NCBI GenBank assembly: GCA_023409535.1
Contig: JAEYGZ010000027.1
Coordinates: 186,001 to 250,000 of the forward strand
Direction: 5' to 3'
DNA length: 64,000 nt
Source of the DNA: Bacillota bacterium
GTDB lineage: Bacteria > Bacillota > Clostridia > Lachnospirales > Lachnospiraceae
The first letter of the stretch is position 1, and each line of letters begins with the position of its first letter. Position numbers and translations under genes: made by a program. Positions 43,858-52,664 of this stretch are shown piece after piece. The notes below the pieces were generated by a model. That model was not told the DNA's origin, did no database searches, and saw only the letters and a program-made list of their open reading frames with translations.

Positions 43858-45414
43858 ATGGCAACGAGATCATCAAATAGAAATAACAGCAGAAAATCGG
43901 GCGGAAGTGGGCGCAAGCGAAGCAAGGTCGTAAAGCGTCTTATGATAGCGGAGGTAGTTCTTGTAATATCCCTCCTGGCGGTTTATCTGTATTTCAGTAT
44001 TTATTATCAGAAGCATTTCTTCTCCAATACAACAGTAAATGGAGTAGATACGTCGAATATGACGGTGGAGAGAGCCGAGCAGGCGATCAATGCTGAGGTT
44101 AAGACCTATTCCTTAGCTTTGGAAGAGAGAAATGGTGTGGAGGATACCATCTACGGTGACAGTATTGATTTACATACAGTCTTCGAAGGAGGACTGGAGC
44201 AGCTGATTCATCAGCAGAACGGCTATGAGTGGCCCCTTGCGTTGATGAAATCAAGAGCGCTTGAGATTGGGACTATGCTGGAATATGATGAATCCCTTTT
44301 ACAGGGCTATGTAGAGATTCTACACTGCTTCGATGAGGAAAATGTGATAGAGCCCACCGATGCCTCCATCTCCGGTTATGAAGAAGGCGGATATAAAATC
44401 GTTCAGGAGAATCCCGGAGCTAAGGTGAATAAGGAGATCTTATATAAAGCGATTCAGGAGGCGATTCTTTCCTTGCAGCCTACGCTGTCAATCGAGGAGG
44501 CGGGGGCCTATGAAAAGCCTGCCAAAGGCTCCGATTATCCGGCAATGAATACCGCTTTGCAGGAGCTGAACAAATATGCCGGCACAAAGATAACCTATGA
44601 ATTCGGTGATGTAACCGAGGTTCTGGATGGAAGCAAGATCAGTGAGTGGCTGACGGTAGATGAGAATTATCAGGTCCGCTTTAACGAAGAGGGCATAAAG
44701 GAATATGTGGATTATATCGGTAAGAATTACAATTCCTTCGGCAGAACCAGGACCTTTAAAACCACCTACGGTGATGTACTTGAAATTAAGGGCGGCGATT
44801 ATGGCTGGTGGCTGGATCGTGCAACAGAGGTAAGAGAACTGACCGACCTGATTAATAACGGGGAGCAGCTGGTGAAGAAGCCGGCGTATTTCCAGACAGC
44901 ACAGAAGTACGGTGAGGATGATATCGGCAATACCTATGTGGAGGTTAATCTGTCCGCACAGCATTTATTCTTCTATAAAGACGGTGAGATGATCCTGGAA
45001 TCTGATTTTGTATCAGGTAATTTATCCAAGGGATATGGTACACCGGTCGGAACCTATCCGGTCCAGTACAAGGAAAATGATGCGGTATTGGTGGGTGAGG
45101 ACTATGAGACTCCGGTAAAGTACTGGATGCCCTTTAACCGGAATATCGGCTTCCATGATGCGGACTGGCGCAGCAAATTCGGTAAGGATTACTACCTGTA
45201 TAATGGCTCCCATGGCTGTATTAACATGCCTCCGGCCAATGCCAAGAAAATGTTTGAAAATATTAAAAGAGGCGTGGCAGTTGTGGTTTATGAGCTCCCC
45301 GGAACGGAGAATTTTGATGTGACCAAGGTGAAGATACCGACACCGCCGCCGTCTCCCACACCGACACCGACACCGAAGCCTACAAAGAAACCTGTAAATA
45401 AGGCAGCAGAATAA
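43858..45414 (+). CDS. L,D-transpeptidase with peptidoglycan-binding domain (YkuD)
   Basis: 518 residues. A basic N-terminus (SGGSGRKRSKVVKRLM), one membrane helix (about 28-50), a VanW-linked peptidoglycan-binding domain (two repeats, about 70-320) and the YkuD catalytic domain. The catalytic His is in GFHDADW (about 434) and the Cys454 in SHGCINMP. A Pro/Thr-rich tail (TPPPSPTPTPTPKPTKKP) follows. It makes 3-3 cross-links or modifies peptidoglycan. The nearest upstream gene is on the other strand, and a hairpin follows. Confidence 0.93.
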   Translation: MATRSSNRNNSRKSGGSGRKRSKVVKRLMIAEVVLVISLLAVYLYFSIYYQKHFFSNTTVNGVDTSNMTVERAEQAINAEVKTYSLALEERNGVEDTIYGDSIDLHTVFEGGLEQLIHQQNGYEWPLALMKSRALEIGTMLEYDESLLQGYVEILHCFDEENVIEPTDASISGYEEGGYKIVQENPGAKVNKEILYKAIQEAILSLQPTLSIEEAGAYEKPAKGSDYPAMNTALQELNKYAGTKITYEFGDVTEVLDGSKISEWLTVDENYQVRFNEEGIKEYVDYIGKNYNSFGRTRTFKTTYGDVLEIKGGDYGWWLDRATEVRELTDLINNGEQLVKKPAYFQTAQKYGEDDIGNTYVEVNLSAQHLFFYKDGEMILESDFVSGNLSKGYGTPVGTYPVQYKENDAVLVGEDYETPVKYWMPFNRNIGFHDADWRSKFGKDYYLYNGSHGCINMPPANAKKMFENIKRGVAVVVYELPGTENFDVTKVKIPTPPPSPTPTPTPKPTKKPVNKAAE

Positions 45415-45460
45415 ATCCTGTATTTCATGTAAAAGTGTTAATAAAAGTCCTATATATAAT

Positions 45461-45491
45461 TCAGGGGTACCGCACACAGCAGTACCCCTGA
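45461..45491. terminator. Hairpin between convergent genes
   Basis: TCAGGGGTAC pairs with GTACCCCTGA (10 bp). Neither side has a long T run, so it is a weak bidirectional terminator candidate. Confidence 0.5.
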
Positions 45492-45532
45492 ATGATTCAT
45501 AACCAAAACATAGTAGTAAGCAATCATAATTG

Positions 45533-46669
45533 TCAGCCAAATAGCGTAAGCAAAATACCGGCTGCCACCGCTGAGCCGATCACACCGGAGACATTGGGAC
45601 CCATAGCAAACATCAGCAGATAGTTTCCGGGATTTGCTTTCTGTCCTTCTATTTGTGATACCCGGGCTGCCATAGGAACCGCGGATACTCCGGCTGATCC
45701 GATCAGGGGATTTATCTTGCCTCCGGTAACGAGGCACATTAATTTACCGATCAGTAATCCGCCCACTGTACTGAACATAAAGGCAAGAAGGCCAAGGAGG
45801 ATAATCTCAAGGGTTTTCGGCTGAAGGAAATTCTCCCCCACAGCCGTTGCTCCTACCGTGACACCCAAGAAGATGGTTACAATATTAATCAAGGCATTTT
45901 GTACGGTGTCGGATAAACGTTCAACAACGCCGGATTCCCGGAATAAATTCCCTAACATTAACATTCCGATAAGCGGTGCCACTGAGGGAAGAAGCAGAAC
46001 ACACAGGATAGTTACCACAATCGGGAAGCAAATCTTTTCAAGCTTTGATACGGGACGCAGCTGTTCCATTTTAATCTCACGTTCCTTTTTGGTGGTCAGC
46101 AGTCTCATCAAAGGAGGCTGAATTAAAGGAATGAGAGCCATATAGGAATAGGCGGCAATTGCAATGGAAGCCAGCAATTTGGGCGCAAGCCTGGTTGCCA
46201 GGTAGATGGCTGTGGGGCCGTCCGCCCCGCCGATGATGCCGATGGAGGCAGCCTCCTGCGGAGTAAAGCCGAATATAATTGCAATTACAAAGGCGACCGC
46301 AATACCGAATTGGGAACCGGCGCCGATCAGCATACTGCTGGGGCGGGCAATCAGCGGACCAAAATCAGTCATTGCTCCGATCCCCAGAAAGATCAGGGAT
46401 GGATAGATTCCTTTTTTTACACCCAGGTACAGGTAATATAACAGACCGCCAACTTCATCCGGGCCGGTCGGCTCATAGTTCAAGCCGGCCAAGGGCAGAT
46501 TGGCCAGCAGCATACCAAAGGCAATCGGTAATAAAAGAAGCGGTTCGAATTTTTTCCCGATGGCCAGGTTAATAAGGACGCATGAAACAAATATCATTAC
46601 GAGAGATTGCCAGGTCAGAGCCACAAAACCGGAATCTTCCCATAAACGTATGATAGAATCAATAAACAT
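45533..46669 (-). CDS. Sodium-pumping decarboxylase beta subunit (OadB/GcdB-like)
   Basis: 378 residues with about nine membrane helices. The conserved GIIGGADGPTAIYLATRLAP block carries the Asp needed for Na+ transport. Family members couple decarboxylation of oxaloacetate, glutaconyl-CoA or methylmalonyl-CoA to Na+ export. AGGAGG precedes the ATG. The upstream small gene is the gamma subunit. No biotinylated or carboxyltransferase (alpha) subunit lies in the window, so the substrate is unresolved; the PEP carboxykinase gene beside it makes oxaloacetate likely. Confidence 0.92.
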   Translation of the reverse strand: MFIDSIIRLWEDSGFVALTWQSLVMIFVSCVLINLAIGKKFEPLLLLPIAFGMLLANLPLAGLNYEPTGPDEVGGLLYYLYLGVKKGIYPSLIFLGIGAMTDFGPLIARPSSMLIGAGSQFGIAVAFVIAIIFGFTPQEAASIGIIGGADGPTAIYLATRLAPKLLASIAIAAYSYMALIPLIQPPLMRLLTTKKEREIKMEQLRPVSKLEKICFPIVVTILCVLLLPSVAPLIGMLMLGNLFRESGVVERLSDTVQNALINIVTIFLGVTVGATAVGENFLQPKTLEIILLGLLAFMFSTVGGLLIGKLMCLVTGGKINPLIGSAGVSAVPMAARVSQIEGQKANPGNYLLMFAMGPNVSGVIGSAVAAGILLTLFG

Positions 46670-46712
46670 GTTGAATTCCTCCTAGTTTCTGTTATTGTGT
46701 GACAAGATGCAA

Positions 46713-46868
46713 TTAGCGGTCCGCATTGGCAGCTTCGGTTTTACGGCCTTTTTCAAGTCCGCGGATCAGATAAGAAAATACCCGAATGATAGCCCATAGT
46801 AAAATCAATACCGCAAAAACAACGGCCATGCAAAAGACAGCTACAAGGATGCTTTCAGATACAGGCAT
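46713..46868 (-). CDS. Decarboxylase gamma-like small subunit (OadG)
   Basis: 51 residues starting at ATG 46868, with AGGGGGTGA eight bases upstream. A hydrophobic helix (ILVAVFCMAVVFAVLILL) is followed by a short charged tail (YLIRGLEKGRKTEAANADR). It precedes the beta subunit by 43 bases, the usual oadG-oadB order, and probably anchors the complex. Confidence 0.8.
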   Translation of the reverse strand: MPVSESILVAVFCMAVVFAVLILLWAIIRVFSYLIRGLEKGRKTEAANADR

Positions 46869-46902
46869 TGCTGTCACCCCCTTTCCATTTTAGCAATAAA
46901 TA

Positions 46903-46936
46903 TAAAAAGAGCGGAGAACTCTAATAAAAGCTCTCC
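46903..46936 (-). terminator. Possible attenuator hairpin in the oadG leader
   Basis: On the minus strand GGAGAGCTTT (46936-46927) pairs with AGAGTTCTCC (46922-46913) with two wobbles. GCTCTTTTT follows. It would stop the transcript just before oadG unless overridden. Confidence 0.5.
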
Positions 46937-46960
46937 ACCCTTAAGCTCAAAACTTGAAAC

Positions 46961-46989
46961 AGTCATAACGGAATGCTGCTGTTATGACT
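46961..46989 (-). repeat. Inverted repeat in the oadG leader
   Basis: AGTCATAAC and GTTATGACT, 9 bp each, 11 bases apart. It forms a hairpin upstream of the attenuator-like stem and may be part of the same regulatory leader. No ligand-class fold was recognised. Confidence 0.5.
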
Positions 46990-47010
46990 GCCAACCGGAA
47001 TAATGTTAAA

Positions 47011-47039
47011 AATATAACATATCAATTGAAAATAGTCAA
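47011..47039 (-). promoter_or_regulatory. Promoter of the oadG-oadB genes
   Basis: On the minus strand TTGACT (47039-47034), a 17-bp spacer and TATATT (47016-47011). The 5' leader to oadG would be about 135 bases. Confidence 0.65.
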
Positions 47040-47284
47040 TATATTGTACCGGATTTATCCTTCATTTCAATAAAATGCTGTTAATTTATAGTTTACTCCA
47101 ATAATGTAAAAATGTGTAATTGAAGTAACATAAATTACCAAAACACTTTAAATAATTAGGTTTTGATTAAAAATTAAAAATTTTTTTGCCAAAATTATAT
47201 CATTTATGTTATTATTATCTACAAAGCCTTTCGGCTCAGACCTTAATAAAGTCTAAATATCATTGGAATTGAAAGGAGATTATT
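47040..47284 (+). other. AT-rich gap before PEP carboxykinase
   Basis: No gene is seen. The sequence is strongly AT-rich with a run of seven T at 47181. No convincing promoter pair was found; candidate pieces are TTGCCA (47186) and TATTAT (47213). AAAGGAG precedes the pckG start codon. Confidence 0.5.
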
Positions 47285-49084
47285 ATGCCAGAAAACAAGA
47301 AGTTACAAGCATGGGTAAAAGAAATGGCTGACTTATGCCAGCCGGATCAGATTTATTGGTGCGATGGTTCAGAAGAGGAGAATCAGCGATTATTACAAAT
47401 AATGGTTGACTCGGGTATGGCAATCAAATTAAATCCTGAGAAGCGTCCCGGATGTTACCTGTTCAGAAGTCATTCCTCCGACGTAGCACGTGTTGAGGAC
47501 AGAACCTTTATTGCTTCCAAGACAAAGGAAGAGGCGGGTCCGACAAATAACTGGATCGATCCGAAGGAATTGAAGGAAACTATGGCAGGTCTTTATAAGG
47601 GCAGCATGAAGGGAAGAACAATGTATGTTATTCCTTATTCCATGGGTCCTATCGGCTCTTCCATTTCCAAGATCGGTATTGAATTAACAGATAGTCCGTA
47701 TGTTGTTGTAAATATGCGTATTATGACCCGTATCGGTTCAAAGGTGCTGGAAGTACTTGGTGCTGACGGCGAATTTGTTCCATGCTTGCATTCCGTAGGT
47801 GCTCCTCTTGAGAAAGGTCAGCAGGATTCCAAGTGGCCTTGCGCACCGATTGAGAAGAAGTACATCAGCCATTTCCCGGAGGAGAGACTGATCTGGTCGT
47901 ATGGTTCCGGCTATGGCGGCAACGCTTTGTTAGGAAAGAAGTGCTTCGCTCTTCGTATTGCATCCGTACTTGCACGCGATGAGGGATGGTTGGCAGAGCA
48001 TATGCTTATTCTTCGTCTGACAAGCCCCGAAGGCGAGACGAAATATGTTGCAGCTGCATTCCCCAGTGCTTGCGGCAAGACAAACCTTGCAATGCTTGTT
48101 CCCACGGTTCCCGGCTGGAAGGTTGAGACCGTTGGTGATGATATTGCCTGGATGAAATTCGGTAAGGACGGCCGTCTGTATGCAATCAACCCTGAGGCAG
48201 GTTTCTTCGGCGTAGCTCCCGGTACCTCATTAGATTCCAATCCCAATGCTATGCACAGCATTGAGAAGAATACAATCTTTACAAATGTAGCATTGACTGA
48301 TGATGGTGATGTATGGTGGGAGGGAATCGGAACTCCTGCACCTGAGCATCTGATTGACTGGAAGGGGAATGACTGGACTCCGGATTCCAAGGAGCCGGCT
48401 GCGCATCCCAATGCTCGTTTCACCGCTCCTGCATTCCAGTGCCCTTCCATCGCTCCTGACTGGGAAGACCCTGCCGGTGTGCCGATCTCAGCAATCTTAA
48501 TCGGCGGCCGCCGCCCTAAGACCATTCCCCTGGTGCATGAGAGCTTTGATTGGAAGCACGGTGTATTCTTAGGTTCCATTATGGGCTCAGAGATTACCGC
48601 TGCGGCTATTTCCAATAATATCGGACAGGTACGCCGTGATCCGTTTGCGATGCTTCCTTTCTTCGGATATAATGTATGCGATTACCTGCAGCATTGGTTA
48701 AATATCGGAGAGAAGACTTCCGAGGATAAATTACCGAAGATCTTCTATGTTAACTGGTTCCGTAAGGACAATGACGGTAAATGGTTATGGCCAGGCTTTG
48801 GCGAGAACAGCCGGGTTCTGAAGTGGGTATTTGAAAGAACCTCAGGCAAGGGCAAAGCAGCAAAAACTCCCATCGGTTATATGCCTGCCGGGGATGCACT
48901 TGATCTTACCGGTCTTAAGAGTGTAAGCGAAGCAGATATGAAAGAGCTTCTTAAGGTTGATAAATCCGAATGGCTGAACGAAGTGGTATCAATCAGAGAG
49001 CATTATGCAAAGTTTGGTGACAAGCTTCCGAAGGAGTTAAGCAAACAGCTTGATGCACTGGAAGCAAGATTAAACGCAGACTAA
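47285..49084 (+). CDS. pckG: Phosphoenolpyruvate carboxykinase (GTP)
   Basis: 599 residues, full length for the GTP-dependent family. PEP/oxaloacetate-binding and P-loop motifs: AFPSACGKTN (about 259-267 with hyper-reactive Cys263), GDDIAWMKFG, and the substrate-binding Arg in RVEDRTF. It interconverts oxaloacetate and PEP. In many gut anaerobes it fixes CO2 toward oxaloacetate. It is transcribed away from the Na+-decarboxylase subunits, placing two oxaloacetate enzymes back to back. A strong terminator follows. Confidence 0.95.
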   Translation: MPENKKLQAWVKEMADLCQPDQIYWCDGSEEENQRLLQIMVDSGMAIKLNPEKRPGCYLFRSHSSDVARVEDRTFIASKTKEEAGPTNNWIDPKELKETMAGLYKGSMKGRTMYVIPYSMGPIGSSISKIGIELTDSPYVVVNMRIMTRIGSKVLEVLGADGEFVPCLHSVGAPLEKGQQDSKWPCAPIEKKYISHFPEERLIWSYGSGYGGNALLGKKCFALRIASVLARDEGWLAEHMLILRLTSPEGETKYVAAAFPSACGKTNLAMLVPTVPGWKVETVGDDIAWMKFGKDGRLYAINPEAGFFGVAPGTSLDSNPNAMHSIEKNTIFTNVALTDDGDVWWEGIGTPAPEHLIDWKGNDWTPDSKEPAAHPNARFTAPAFQCPSIAPDWEDPAGVPISAILIGGRRPKTIPLVHESFDWKHGVFLGSIMGSEITAAAISNNIGQVRRDPFAMLPFFGYNVCDYLQHWLNIGEKTSEDKLPKIFYVNWFRKDNDGKWLWPGFGENSRVLKWVFERTSGKGKAAKTPIGYMPAGDALDLTGLKSVSEADMKELLKVDKSEWLNEVVSIREHYAKFGDKLPKELSKQLDALEARLNAD

Positions 49085-49141
49085 CAGCTCTCAATAGGCA
49101 TGTTCGGTTAATGTGGTAAATAAAGGTTAATATAGGAAAGG

Positions 49142-49185
49142 GGATTTGACTTTCACTGTCGTGTTTGGTCAAATCCTCTTTTTTT
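49142..49185 (+). terminator. Terminator after pckG
   Basis: GGATTTGAC (49142-49150) pairs with GTCAAATCC (49168-49176). Seven T follow after TC. Confidence 0.85.
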
Positions 49186-49311
49186 GTCTAATAATGTGGT
49201 AGTGAGTTATTGGTATTTATGCATTTTGACACTTAACAAAAGGAAAGGAAAATGTTAATATATATGTATATGGTTGTTTAGTCATTAAATTAATTAAGGA
49301 GAAGAAAACCT

Positions 49312-50385
49312 ATGAAGATGATAATCCGTTGGTTTCCCGGTGGGGATGACAGCGTAACTCTGGAGCAAATCAAACAAATACCGGGAGCAAGTGGAATATG
49401 TGCCATGCTTTCTGATATTCCGGTGGGTGAAGTTTGGCCCTTAGAGCGTATAGAAGCTTTACGTGATGAGGTAAATGCTGCAGGACTGGAGCTGGAAGTA
49501 ATCGAAAGCGTCAACATCCATGAGGATATTAAGAAGGGTTTACCAACCAGGGATGGATATATTGCCAATTATATCAAGACACTGGAGAACCTCTCCAAGG
49601 TTGGTGTCAAATGCTTATGCTATAACTTTATGCCCGTAATGGACTGGATCAGAAGCAATGTATCCCACCGGCTGGAGGATGGCAGCTATGCCATGTATTA
49701 TGACCACGAAGAAGTATTGAAGATGAATCCGTCCCTGATTGCAAATGGGATGTTCAGTGGTTCCCAGGGCTATACACTGCCCGGATGGGAGCCGGAGCGT
49801 CTGGCGAAGATGTCCGCAGACATCGAATTCTATCAGTCAATGTCTACCGAACAGTATTGGGAGAACCTGAAATATTTCCTGGATGCCGTTATTCCTTACG
49901 CAGAGAAGTATGATATCAAGCTGGCAATCCATCCCGATGATCCGCCGTTTAATATCTTTGGACTTCCCAAGGTAATCAGTAATGTGGAAGATATCCGTAA
50001 GTTCTTAAGCCTAAACGATAGTCCTTATAATGGACTGACCTTATGCACAGGATCACTGGGTGCATCTCTGGACAATGATATTCCGGCCATTGTCAGTGAA
50101 TTTACGGCAATGGGACGGGTGCATTTTGCGCATATCAGAAATGTGAAGCATTATCAGGAGAAGATATTTGTTGAATCGGCGCATTTAAGCGAGTGCGGTG
50201 ATCTGGATATGTATCAGGTTGTAAAGGCTTTTCATGACAATGGCTTTGATGGATATATCCGTCCCGACCATGGCCGCATGATTTGGGGAGAGCAGGCCAG
50301 ACCCGGCTATGGTCTTTATGACAGAGCAATCGGTGCAAATTATCTGTTAGGACTCTGGGAAGCAATTGATAAAGGCGCAAAGTAA
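49312..50385 (+). CDS. uxuA: Mannonate dehydratase
   Basis: 357 residues. N-terminal FPGGDDSVTLEQIKQIPG, typical of UxuA. Metal-binding barrel residues are visible in KLAIHPDDPPFNIFGLPKV, TLCTGSLG, VHFAHIRNVK and YIRPDHGRMIWGE. It dehydrates D-mannonate to 2-keto-3-deoxygluconate in glucuronate breakdown. It heads a four-gene operon with GH3 and GH67 enzymes that release glucuronate, a direct pathway link. AAGGAG lies at proper distance. Confidence 0.95.
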   Translation: MKMIIRWFPGGDDSVTLEQIKQIPGASGICAMLSDIPVGEVWPLERIEALRDEVNAAGLELEVIESVNIHEDIKKGLPTRDGYIANYIKTLENLSKVGVKCLCYNFMPVMDWIRSNVSHRLEDGSYAMYYDHEEVLKMNPSLIANGMFSGSQGYTLPGWEPERLAKMSADIEFYQSMSTEQYWENLKYFLDAVIPYAEKYDIKLAIHPDDPPFNIFGLPKVISNVEDIRKFLSLNDSPYNGLTLCTGSLGASLDNDIPAIVSEFTAMGRVHFAHIRNVKHYQEKIFVESAHLSECGDLDMYQVVKAFHDNGFDGYIRPDHGRMIWGEQARPGYGLYDRAIGANYLLGLWEAIDKGAK

Positions 50386-50441
50386 TACTGACATCAGATA
50401 AGATAACTATTGGGACGCAGGAAAGATGAAGGAGAGCATGA

Positions 50442-52664
50442 GTGGTTGCATTAACGCGTAACAAAGAAAAAGTCGCAGAATATAAAAAGCATGCCAGGGC
50501 ACTGGTAGAGCAGATGACACTGGAAGAAAAGGTGTTTCAGATGCTTCATAATGCGCCTGCCATCGAGAGATTGCAGATCAAGGCTTATAACTGGTGGAAC
50601 GAGGGCCTTCACGGCGTGGCGAGAGCAGGAGTTGCCACCATGTTTCCTCAGGCCATCGGTATGGCTGCTACCTTTGATGAGGATTTGATGGAGCAGGTGG
50701 GAGATGCAATTGCTACCGAGGGACGGGCAAAGTTCAATATGCAGCAGGAGTTTGGAGACACGGATATCTATAAGGGACTGACCTTCTGGGCACCTAACGT
50801 AAATATCTTCCGGGATCCGCGCTGGGGCAGGGGACATGAAACCTACGGGGAGGATCCTTACCTGACTTCACGTCTTGGAGTTCGCTTTGTGGAGGGGTTG
50901 CAGGGACATGATGAGAATTATTTGAAGGCGGCAGCCTGCGCGAAGCATTTTGCCGTGCATTCCGGACCGGAGGATCTGCGCCACAGCTTTGATGCAAAGG
51001 CTTCTGTTCAGGATATGTATGAGACTTATCTGCCTGCATTTGAAGCGTTGGTTAAGGAAGCTAAGGTTGAGACAGTTATGGGTGCCTATAACCGGACCAA
51101 TGGGGAACCCTGCTGCGGCAGCAGGACGCTTCTTAAGGATATTCTGAGAGACGGCTGGGGCTTTGACGGGCATGTGGTGTCAGACTGCTGGGCAATCAAG
51201 GATTTCCATGAGCATCACAAGGTGACAGGCAGTGCGGTGGAATCCGTGGCATTGGCGGTAAATAACGGTTGTGACTTGAACTGCGGAACTCTCTTTCTCT
51301 ACCTCCTTGAGGCGGTGAAAGAAGGGCTTGTGGCTGAGGAGCAGCTGAATACGGCGGTAACCAGATTAATTACTTCAAGAATGAAGCTTGGCTTGTTTGA
51401 CGAGAAGGAAAAGGTTCCTTTTAACAGTATCTCCTATGAAGCAGTGGATTCTAAGGAGAAGAAGGCATTAAACCTTGAGGTTGCGAAAAAATGCCTGGTA
51501 TTGCTGAAAAATGAGAACCATATGCTTCCTCTTGATAAATCTAAAATTAAAACCATCGGTGTCATCGGGCCGAATGCAGACAGCCGCAAGGCTCTGGAAG
51601 GCAATTATATGGGAACTGCCTCCAGGTATATCACAGTTCTTGAGGGCTTACAGGATTATCTGGGTGACGAGGTCAGAGTCATGACCTCGGTAGGCTGCCA
51701 TCTGCACCGTAATAAGGTCGGGGGCTTAAGCCGGGAGAATGACAGATTGGCTGAGGTAAAGGGAGTATGCAAAGCCAGTGATGTTATTATTGCATGTATG
51801 GGACTTGATGCCGGACTGGAGGGCGAAGAAGGTGATCAGGGCAACGAGTATGCCAGCGGAGATAAGCCGCACCTGAGACTGCCGGGAATCCAGGAAGAGA
51901 TTCTGAAGGTAATGTATGAAAGCGGTAAGCCGGTGATATTGGTACTGCTGTCAGGAAGCGCGCTGGCAATTAACTGGGCGCAGGAGCATCTTCCGGCAAT
52001 CCTTCAGGGCTGGTATCCCGGAGCAATGGGCGGACGTGCCATTGCCGAGCTGATCTTTGGGGAATGCGTACCGGAGGGAAAGCTGCCGGTTACCTTCTAT
52101 CGTTCCACGGAGGAGCTGCCCGAATTTACGGATTATTCCATGAAAAACCGGACCTATCGCTATATGCGGCAGGAAGCTCTGTATCCCTTTGGATATGGAC
52201 TATCCTATACGGATTTTGAGTTCAGTAAGCTGAACCTGAGCAAGGAGACAATTACACAGGAAGGTATTGATATCACTGTGACTGTGAAGAATACGGGAGC
52301 CTATGGGGGAAGAGAAACCGTGCAGATCTATGTAAAGGCAGAAGCAGAGGCTACACCAAATGCTCAGCTGAAGGCATTTACCAAGGTTGCTTTGGAGCCG
52401 GGCGAAGAGAAGCAGGTGAAGCTTCACCTGCCCATCGAAGCATTTTCCTTATATGATGAGCAGGGAATAAGAAGAGTAACGGCAGGCAGCTACCTGGTTC
52501 ATGCAGGTGGTTCACAGCCGGATGCAAGAAGTGCTACATTGACGGGCAGGAAACCCCTGCAGTGCAGAGTAACGGCAGACACAAACTTAATCATAGGGGA
52601 GGCAGATAATGAAGAAAGGCATGGTTATGAATATGGAGTTTACGAAGGCTTGGTTACAATATAG
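50442..52664 (+). CDS. GH3 beta-xylosidase/glucosidase
   Basis: 740 residues with a GTG start (AAGGAGAG five bases before; the ATG at 50439 is out of frame). The GH3 barrel shows WAPNVNIFRDPRWGRGHETYGEDP (shortened family landmark FRDPRWGRG), AKHFAVHSG and the nucleophile Asp248 in VVSDCWAI. The second domain and a fibronectin-like C-terminus (VTVKNTGAYGGRETVQIYVK) are complete. No signal peptide: it acts on imported oligosaccharides. Context with GH67 favours beta-xylosidase over glucosidase. The GH67 gene overlaps its end by 56 bases. Confidence 0.9.
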   Translation: MVALTRNKEKVAEYKKHARALVEQMTLEEKVFQMLHNAPAIERLQIKAYNWWNEGLHGVARAGVATMFPQAIGMAATFDEDLMEQVGDAIATEGRAKFNMQQEFGDTDIYKGLTFWAPNVNIFRDPRWGRGHETYGEDPYLTSRLGVRFVEGLQGHDENYLKAAACAKHFAVHSGPEDLRHSFDAKASVQDMYETYLPAFEALVKEAKVETVMGAYNRTNGEPCCGSRTLLKDILRDGWGFDGHVVSDCWAIKDFHEHHKVTGSAVESVALAVNNGCDLNCGTLFLYLLEAVKEGLVAEEQLNTAVTRLITSRMKLGLFDEKEKVPFNSISYEAVDSKEKKALNLEVAKKCLVLLKNENHMLPLDKSKIKTIGVIGPNADSRKALEGNYMGTASRYITVLEGLQDYLGDEVRVMTSVGCHLHRNKVGGLSRENDRLAEVKGVCKASDVIIACMGLDAGLEGEEGDQGNEYASGDKPHLRLPGIQEEILKVMYESGKPVILVLLSGSALAINWAQEHLPAILQGWYPGAMGGRAIAELIFGECVPEGKLPVTFYRSTEELPEFTDYSMKNRTYRYMRQEALYPFGYGLSYTDFEFSKLNLSKETITQEGIDITVTVKNTGAYGGRETVQIYVKAEAEATPNAQLKAFTKVALEPGEEKQVKLHLPIEAFSLYDEQGIRRVTAGSYLVHAGGSQPDARSATLTGRKPLQCRVTADTNLIIGEADNEERHGYEYGVYEGLVTI

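Noticed and set aside
45022..45540. 172-codon minus-strand frame
   Set aside because: Overlaps the YkuD catalytic domain and has a Cys/Arg-rich composition typical of a shadow frame.
47911..48615. 234-codon open frame on the minus strand
   Set aside because: Antisense to the conserved core of PEP carboxykinase; the conserved plus-strand motifs explain the sequence.
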